Shown: positions 57,453 to 64,000 of the stretch, piece by piece
How positions within the stretch are numbered: position 1 is the first letter of the stretch
How the letters are laid out: each line of letters begins with the position of its first letter
Assembly: GCF_000715075.1 (NCBI RefSeq)
Contig: NC_134082.1
Location: 105,130,399-105,194,398 of the forward strand
DNA: 64,000 bases
Direction of reading: 5' to 3'
Source of the DNA: Nicotiana tabacum
Lineage: Eukaryota > Streptophyta > Magnoliopsida > Solanales > Solanaceae
Notes under the pieces: model-generated
What the model saw: only the letters and a program-made list of their open reading frames with translations
Database searches by the model: none
What the model was told of the DNA's origin: nothing
Position numbers and translations under genes: made by a program

Positions 57453-59025
57453 CTAGGTAGAGTTACTACCACAATGACTTGTCCTTGAATGTAGTCTCAT
57501 TCCCCTCGATGATTTCCCAATTACCTCTCTAGTTAGGCCTTTTGTAAGTGAATCTGACACATTATCACTTGACTTTACGTATAATTCCTCTAGAGAGTAA
57601 TTGCCTAACAGTTTTATGTCTTCGTCGTATATGATGAGATTTGTCGTTATACATGATGCTTCCAACCCTTCCAATTGCTGTTTGACTATCGCAATGTATG
57701 CATATTGGTGCCAACTGTTTGGGCCAAAATGGAATGTCTTCCAAGAAATCCGGAGTCATTCTGCTTCTTCACCGGCTTTATCTAAGGCTATCAACTCAGC
57801 CTCCATTGTAGAGCGAGCAATAGAAGTTTGTTTGGATGACTTCCAAGATACCGCTCCTCCACTAATAGTAAATACATATCCACTTGTGGACTTAGAATCA
57901 GTTGAAACAGTTATCCAATTTGTATCACAGTATCCTTCAATCACCGAAGGATATTTACTGTAGTGCAAAGCAAATTCCTGGGTATGTTTTAAATATCCCA
58001 AAACTCGTTTCATTGTCCTCCAATGAGATTGACCTAGATTACTCGTGTATCGACTCAATTTACTTATAGCACAAGCTATATATGGTCGTGTACAATTCAT
58101 GATATACATTAAACATCCCAACACACGAGCATAATCCAATTGTGATATGCTTTGGTCTTTGTTCTTTGCTAGTGCAAGATTCACGTCAATTGGAGTCTTT
58201 GCAACTTTAAAATCTAAGTGCTTGAATTTTTCAAGTACTGTCTTAATATAATGAGATTGTGCCAATGTCATACCTTGAGAATTTTATGCATCTTAATACC
58301 CAGAATTAAATCGGCAACTCCCAAGTCCTTCATATCAAACTTGCTCGTTAGCATACGCTTAGTCTCATTTATGTTGGCAATTTCATTACTCATTATCAAC
58401 GTATCATCCACATATAAGCAAACAATGACTATGTGAATTGCAACATCTTTAATGTACACACATTTATCACATTCATTTATCTTAAAACCATTTGACAATA
58501 TTGTTTGGTCAAATTTCGCATGTCATTGTTTGAGTGCTTGTTTTAGTCCTTAAAAGGACTTAACAAGTCTACACACCTTCTTTTCTTTACCTAGAACCAC
58601 AAACCCTTCAGGTTGTTTAATGTAGATTTTTTCCTCCAAATCCCCATTTAAGAAGGCCTTCTTAACGTCCATTTGATGAATTTCAAGACCATAAACTACA
58701 GCTAATGCTACTAATATTCGTATGAACGTAATTCTTGTAACTGAAGAGTATGTATCAAAATAGTCAAGACCTTCTCGTTATCTATACCCTTTGACTACAA
58801 GTCTTGCCTTATATTTATCAATAGTGCCATCATCTTTCATTTTCCTCTTAAAATCCATTTAGAACCCAACGGTTTATTTTCAGAAGGAAGATCAACCAAT
58901 TCCCATGTATGATTGTTCAATATGGATTCTATTTTACTATTGACTGCCTCTTTCCAAAATAATAATTCCGAAGAAGACATAGCTTCTTTAAATGTTCGAG
59001 ACTCATTTTCCAATAAGAAAGTCAT
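57453..59025 (-). pseudogene. Copia reverse transcriptase and RNase H, broken
   Basis: The RT opens at about 59025 with FWKEAVNSKIESILNNHTWELVDLP and GSKWILRGK. It continues in shifting frames (58840-58510) through a DVKKAFLNGDLEEKIYI segment, then 58498-58268 with the catalytic CLYVDDTLI. The 58271-57756 frame has [19 protein letters not shown], then RNase H with [18 protein letters not shown] and [19 protein letters not shown] (about 57700) and the end block SSDNVSDSLTKGLTR (57580-57530) lie in two further frames. At least four breaks separate the pieces, so no enzyme can be made. Confidence 0.85.
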
Positions 59026-59039
59026 AAAATCTGGTCCAA

Positions 59040-60000
59040 ATAAAATAGACGTTCTTTGACGTTTATTACGTCTTGGATCCTTCTAATTAAATGTACTTTC
59101 TTTTATTTCTTCCCAAGGTTATTTAGATCCTTCACCAATAGACTCACACTCCTTTTTATACGGATATATATTTTCAAAGAACTCAGCATTATCTGATTCT
59201 ATAACCGTGTTATTATGAATGTCGGGATTTTCTGATTTATAAACCAGAAATCGATATGCTTTACTATTGGTCGCATATCCTATGAAAACACAATCAACGA
59301 TTTTTGGTCCTATTTTTACCCTTTAGGGTTTAGGAACTTGAACTTTTGCAAAACACCCCTACACTTTAAAATAATTCAAGTTGGACTTTCTTTCTTTCCA
59401 TTTTTCATATGGAATTGATTGCGTTTTGCTATGAGGTACTCAATTTAGTATCCGGTTAGCCGTAAGAATGGCTTACCCTCACAAGTTTTGTAGCAAACCA
59501 GAACTTATCAACAATGCGTTCATCATCTCCTTTAATGAACGATTACTTCTTTCCGCAATCCCATTAGATTGGGGCATGTAAGGGGCCAGTTTTTTATGAA
59601 TAATTCTATATTCTAAACATATTTCTTTAAAAGGAGATTCATATTCACCACCCCTATCACTTCTTATCATTTTGATTTTCTTGTTAAGTTGCGTTTCAAC
59701 TTCAATTTTGTATTTCTTGAATGTGTCTATTGCTTCATTTTTACTATTAAGTAAGTAAACATAGCAATATCAAGTATTATCGTCAATAAAAGTTATGGAA
59801 TACTTCTTTCCACCACGAGATGATATTGACTTCATGTCGCAAATATCTGTGTGAATTAAGTCTAAAGGATTTGAATACCTTTCAACTGACTTATAATGAT
59901 GTTTAACATACTTAGATTCCACACATATTTGACATTTTGATTTGTCGCATTTAAACTTGGGCAATACTTCCAAATTAATTATTTTCCGCAAGGTTTTATA
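59040..60000 (-). pseudogene. Copia integrase, broken
   Basis: The 59991-59770 frame gives the GAG-pre-integrase/zinc end (CDKSKCQICVESK) and the first catalytic Asp in HTDICDM, followed by FIDD. A stop near 59769 and a frame change lead to the 59670-59479 frame: MIRSDRGGEYESPF (second Asp) and QSNGIAERSNRSLKEMMNALL (catalytic Glu). Between 59470 and 59040 only scattered integrase C-terminal similarity is visible through many stops. The catalytic triad is preserved in separate frames. Confidence 0.8.
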
Positions 60001-60039
60001 ATTGACATGTCCTAAATGTATATGTCATAATTCATTTGA

Positions 60040-61369
60040 CTAAAGTAAGTAAGAAGAAGTTGAAATTTTATTATTCTCAACGACCATTACATTCAGTTTG
60101 AAAAGGCTCTCAGTGAGGTAACCTTTACCTACAAACATCTCGTTCTTACTTATTACAACCTTATCAGATACAAAAACACACTTAAACCCGTTCTTAACGA
60201 GAAGTCCAACAGAGACTAAGTTCTTCCTAATCTCCGGAACATGAAGGACATTGTTTAGTGTCACCACCTTGCCAGAAGTCATTTTCAGAAATATCTTGCC
60301 ATATCCTTCAATTTTGGCCGTTTCAGAATTTCCCATAGAAATCGTCTCTTTGGGTCCCACGGGAGCATACGTAGCAAACGCTTCTCTAACAGCATAAACA
60401 TGGCGAGTGGCTACAGAATCAATCCACCACTCCTTAGGATTTTCCACCAGGTTGCATTCAGAAAGCATAGCATACAAGTCATCAACATCTTCGTGCTTTT
60501 CAACCATGTTTGCTTGGCCCTTCTTCTTGTCTTTCTTTGGATCACGGCAGTATGTAGATTTGTGTCCAGCTTTCCCACAGTTGTAGAAATTTTCATTGAA
60601 CCGCTTCTTTTCTTGGGTTATTTTTCGGTCCAGAAGCCTTCTCCTCTTCCTATTATTTTGAGGAGCATCCTCAACAATGTTTGCTCCCATTATTGTTGAG
60701 TTTCCACGGCCTTTCTTTTCAGCAGCTTTGTTGTCCTCTTTGGTTCTCAACCGAACAATGAGATCTTCAAACAACATCTCTTTGCGTTTGTGTTTGAAGT
60801 AGTTCTTGAAGTCCTTCCACAAAGGAGGCAACTTCTCAATCATCGTTGCAACTTGAAATGCTTCATTCATTAATACTTTCAACATCAGTATTGATTTGAC
60901 TTCTACCTTCAGCAAGGAGATCGTGAATAATCACTTGCAATTCCTGGACTAGAGTAATAACAGACTTGCTATCTCCCATTTTGTAGTCCAAATATTTAGC
61001 GGCAATGAATTTCTTCAAACCAGCATCTTTAGTTTTGTATTTCCTTTCAAGCGCAATCCACAGTTCTTTTGACGTCTCCACATTACTATAGACGTTATAC
61101 AGATCGCCCTCCAGTTCGCTAAGAATGTAATTCTTGCATAGAAAATCAGAATGCTTCCACGCACCAGTCACGAGAAAGCGTTCATTGTCTGGAGTTTCAT
61201 CGGGCAGAACAGAAACATCTTCCTTAATGAACTTCTGTAGACTTAAAGTCGTCAAGTAAAAGAACATCTTCTGCTGCCACCGCTTGAAATCAATCCCGAA
61301 ATTTTTTTCAAGTTTTTCTGCTGGTTCCAATGACGGTGTTGTTCGGCTTATCGATGCATTGGCAGTCAC
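60040..61369 (-). pseudogene. Copia gag and protease, broken
   Basis: ATG 61369 opens a gag of the UBN2 type: FKRWQQKMFFYLTTL (about 29-43), WKHSDFLCKNYILSEL, ELWIALERKYKT. It stops at 60863; a frameshift between 60915 and 60863 passes reading to the second frame, which continues with ATMIEKLPPLWKDFKN. The zinc knuckle reads FYNCGKAGHKSTYC, with Phe where the first Cys is expected. The protease box WWIDSVATRHV has Val where copia proteases have Gly (D-S-G-A). The frame ends at 60040 after the KGYLTESLFKLNV block. Confidence 0.85.
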
Positions 61370-61541
61370 ATAGGAACAGTTTGGTTCTCGTTGTCATTCG
61401 TTTTTCTGTAAAAGAATGACACCAACAAACGTTAAAATCACATAGATTTTAATCTCCAATAGAGTAGAAAACCACAAAGGTTTTAGTCTCCAGAACAGTG
61501 AGTATAACACAAATACAGAAAATAGTTAAGTTCCTTTAGCT
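61370..61541 (-). other. Leader between 5' LTR and gag of the right-hand copia element
   Basis: 172 bases of untranslated leader. Next to the LTR the minus strand reads AGCTAAAGGAAC, which does not match the common tRNA-Met PBS. Nothing else is recognised. Confidence 0.5.
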
Positions 61542-62449
61542 TGTTAATAAACTGTATTTGTAAAATAATTCTGGAGAAGATAAAATAACATATAAACAGA
61601 AATGTAAAAGAAACCGAATTTAATCTGAGCCCACTGAATTCACAATATTTTCTTAAGGAACTTAATCCCCTCCTAGTACCTGAGATTGTGGATTATTTCC
61701 TCCCAGGATAGAATGACTTATACACTGATGTAGCGGTACTTCAAACCCCAGTGTTTCAGCGAACACAATTATCGGTAACAAATCACACTTACTGTTGCTT
61801 TCTTTGTAGTTAAACAAATGCAGAAGAAAGGAGGAGAATTCAGAATTCCGTATGGAAAATCTGAGAGAATGGACTGCTATTTATAGCCCCAACTTGTTGA
61901 GTTCAAACGAATAGGGTCAGTTATGTAAAACGGCCATAACATAAATGGCCGTTTACGCAAATTAAAACGGGAATTCAAACGCAGAGGAAATTACTTTTTC
62001 GTTACGAAAAACAAACGGGCAGAAAAATTACTTTTCCGTTATTAAAACGGACAGGCAGAAGAGATAATTTGGATTCAATATTAATTTTCTGTTACAAAAA
62101 TGGATATTTAATAATATTATGTTAATATTTACTATTAACAAATAAATTTGGTCCAAACAATCAATCAATCGATCGATCATTTGACCAAATCTAAATCCAA
62201 ATTCAAAACCGAATCCAAAGCAGAAGCCGAGCCGAGCGAGTGACGACGGCGACAACGCAAGGCTTGCCTTCTTCTTAACTCTTTAAGAGCTAAAAGAAGA
62301 GAAATTATATATATATATCCATCAAAAGTCTTTTTCTCCTCCAATATGGGACAATGTCCCTTTGTCATGGAGGGAAACTCAAATATTTCATTTTCTCTCT
62401 ATTTCCTATTCACCCTCTTTTAAGCTAAAATAGCTTTAAAAACCTAATA
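61542..62449 (-). repeat. 5' LTR of the right-hand copia element
   Basis: 908 bases, partner of 56007-56898. It keeps the intact inner end TGTTAATAAACTG (ends CA on the minus strand), while the outer end has TG changed to TA. Differences from the left LTR include a duplicated AAAACGGGAATTCAAACG-type segment near 61965 and a (TA)n expansion at 62308-62320. Confidence 0.85.
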
Positions 62450-62454
62450 CAACG

Positions 62455-62812
62455 AAGGAGAGTAATATTATAAAATTGAAGCAGAATATTATTTTCTGTG
62501 TATAGAATGTTACGTGTCCTACAAATGATGTTGATTCTCCTATTTATAGCTATATTTTGGGAGATAAGATCCCCAAATCAAACTCCTCTTGAATGAGAAT
62601 AAAACCGTCATTGATGGTTACATTAAGGTTGACTATAAATGCAGATATTCTCAGTAACAACTGCTCGTTGAATGCTATCCGATATCAAATCTTTGAATCT
62701 TTGTTGTCGGCTACTCTGCCTTCGGGATTCATCAAGCACCTGTCATATATTTGTATATGGTGCTTGCTATTTGCTAACTCACGCACCACATGTCATTAGT
62801 TCCATGTGTCAC
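62455..62812. other. Intergenic DNA between copia and gypsy LTRs
   Basis: 358 bases with no coding domain, terminal repeat or RNA gene recognised. It could be the edge of an older element, as CTATTTATAGCTATATTTTGGGAG near 62540 looks promoter-like. Confidence 0.35.
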
Positions 62813-64000
62813 TGTAACGACCCGGCCAGTCGTTTTGAGAATTTAAGCTCTGTTCAGCAGCGTAAGGTCTTGAACAACTTCATATTATGTGTATCGACTC
62901 AAGTACATGGTTGAATTCAGTTATCGGGGGATTTGGAGTCGAATTGGAAGAAGGATTCTAGTTTTGGAAGCTTAAGCGATGAGAATTTGACCGGAATTGG
63001 ACTTTTAAGTAAACAGCTTCGGAATGGATTTTTGATGATTCCAATAGCTCCGTATGGTGATTTTGGACTTAGAGTATGCCCGGAAAATTATTTGGAAGTT
63101 TGTAGTTTAATTAGGCTTGAAATGGCGAAAATTAGAAGTCGAGGTTTGGAAGTTTGACCAAGGGGTTGACTTTTTGATATCGAGATCAAAATCTGACTCA
63201 AGGAGTTGGAATAGTTCCATTATGTTATTTATGACTTGTGTGCAAAATCTGGGGTCAATCGGACTTGATTTGATAGGTTTCGACGTTGTGTGTGGAATTT
63301 GAAAGTTTCTAAGTCCTTAGGCTTGAACCCGAGGTGGTTTTTGTGTTTTTGGCATTGTTTTGAGTAATTCGAAGGATCGAATAAATTTTTATGATGTTAT
63401 GGGATGTGTTGGTACATTTAGTTGAGGTCCCGGGGTCCTCGGGTGTGTTTCGGGTGAGTTTTGAGCGAGTCCGTACATTCTAGAACTTAGGAAATGGTTC
63501 TGATGCTTAAATCTTCACTGGGGGTGAAGGAATTTCTGCTGGGGCGGTGATCTTACCGCTGAGGCGGAAGTTTTTCCGCGGTCCGCGGTGATGAAGAATC
63601 TGCAGGTTCACTGGTCCGATTTCAGAAGCCTATATCTTTTGATTTACACGGAATTTTGAGATGTTTCAAAAATAAAAGTTGTAGCGCTTCGTGTCTAGTT
63701 TTCAGAAAGCCAAAGAAATCACAATTTGGACATATGTAGAGAAAGTTATGGCCAAAATTTAGCCTGTCACTACAGTCAACATTTTTCGCTGCAGCGGTGG
63801 ATTTACCGCGGTCAGCAGAGATTTTCCGCGGTCAGCGGTGAGGGAATCCGGAAGGTGCGCTATAAATACGAGATTTGGGATTTTATTTCATATTTTGACT
63901 TAGAGAGCTCGGATCTTGGCAATTTTTCGAAGGTTTTTCAAGAAATTCATATGGGGTAAGTGATTTTAACTCGAATTTGGCTAAAATACATAAGTCTATC
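62813..64000. mobile_element. Partial Ty3/gypsy-type LTR, running off the window
   Basis: The start TGTAACGACCCGGCCAGTCGTTTTGAG is the typical beginning of a large family of Solanaceae gypsy LTRs (chromovirus/Tekay-like, from memory). The body includes two pairs of GC-rich segments built on CCGCGGTCCGCGG and CCGCGGTCAGCGG (63577-63590 and 63806-63840). No coding domain is present up to 64000 and no end is reached, so solo LTR, full element and fragment cannot be told apart. Confidence 0.6.

Larger units (their letters stand above)
56007..62449 (-). mobile_element. Ty1/copia retrotransposon, full length but decayed
   Basis: LTRs at 56007-56898 and 61542-62449 share the same blocks over about 900 bases. 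The flanks are CAAAG (56002-56006) and CAACG (62450-62454), a 4/5 TSD. On the minus strand gag, protease, integrase, RT and RNase H follow in copia order from 61369 to 57453, with many stops and shifts. No canonical TGGTATCAGAGC PBS is seen beside the right LTR (AGCTAAAGGAAC is found instead), so the priming tRNA is unclear. I do not assign a lineage. Confidence 0.88.

Noticed and set aside
57453..59025. Endogenous pararetrovirus origin for the reverse transcriptase remnants
   Set aside because: Domain order (gag, protease, integrase, RT, RNase H) and paired LTRs with TSD are those of Ty1/copia; pararetroviruses lack LTRs and integrase.

Overview
The window is plant nuclear DNA, most likely from a Solanaceae genome (Nicotiana is my best guess). 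Clues are a Tnt1-like copia element, an Ogre-type Ty3/gypsy element with LTRs over 4 kb, an RTE-type LINE ending in a (GTT)n tail, and a family of chromovirus-like LTRs beginning TGTAACGACCC or TGTTACATCCC. I find one convincing host gene. It is intronless, lies at 14501-15715, encodes a 404-residue protein with an SMI1/KNR4-like (SUKH-type) region, and has a TATA box at 14320. I find no tRNA or rRNA genes and no CRISPR array. Nearly everything else is transposable-element sequence in several layers.

Left third. 56-7177 is a minus-strand SIRE-like copia element with near-identical 5-bp target-site duplications (TSDs). It has lost gag, protease and integrase but keeps fragments of reverse transcriptase and RNase H plus an extra ORF in the env position. 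A 2-kb gypsy solo LTR (1331-3339, perfect AATTC TSD) is inserted in it. 7266-11396 is a CACTA transposon with decayed termini, dense subterminal repeats and a broken Transposase_24-type gene. An AT-rich gene-poor stretch leads to the host gene. 17136-23167 is an internally deleted Tat-type gypsy element: LTR, integrase remnant, two tandem-repeat arrays, a broken antisense ORF, LTR. A 5'-truncated RTE LINE (24173-25603) follows, joined to a (TA)n run.

Middle. 26192-54448 is a three-level nest. An old minus-strand copia LTR is split at its TATA region by a Tnt1-like copia element (26418-54093, plus strand). That element is split inside the zinc knuckle of its gag by a complete Ogre-type element (27799-50189, minus strand, perfect GTCAC TSD). 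The Ogre copy has both LTRs, a tRNA-Arg-type primer-binding site, ORF1, gag, protease, a candidate intron, RT with two RNase H domains, integrase, and a 3' untranslated region with a 94-bp higher-order tandem array. Its LTRs look very alike, yet its ORFs carry at least three frameshifts and several in-frame stops.

Right end. 54449-56006 holds a Stowaway-like MITE. 56007-62449 is another decayed minus-strand copia element with both LTRs and a near-matching TSD. From 62813 to the window edge lies the start of another gypsy-type LTR.

I do not see an undescribed cellular system. The interesting material is the insertion history, the hypervariable 3' regions of the two Tat/Ogre-type elements, and the contrast between young LTRs and broken genes in the Ogre copy. 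All identity statements are by eye; no alignment or database search was run.
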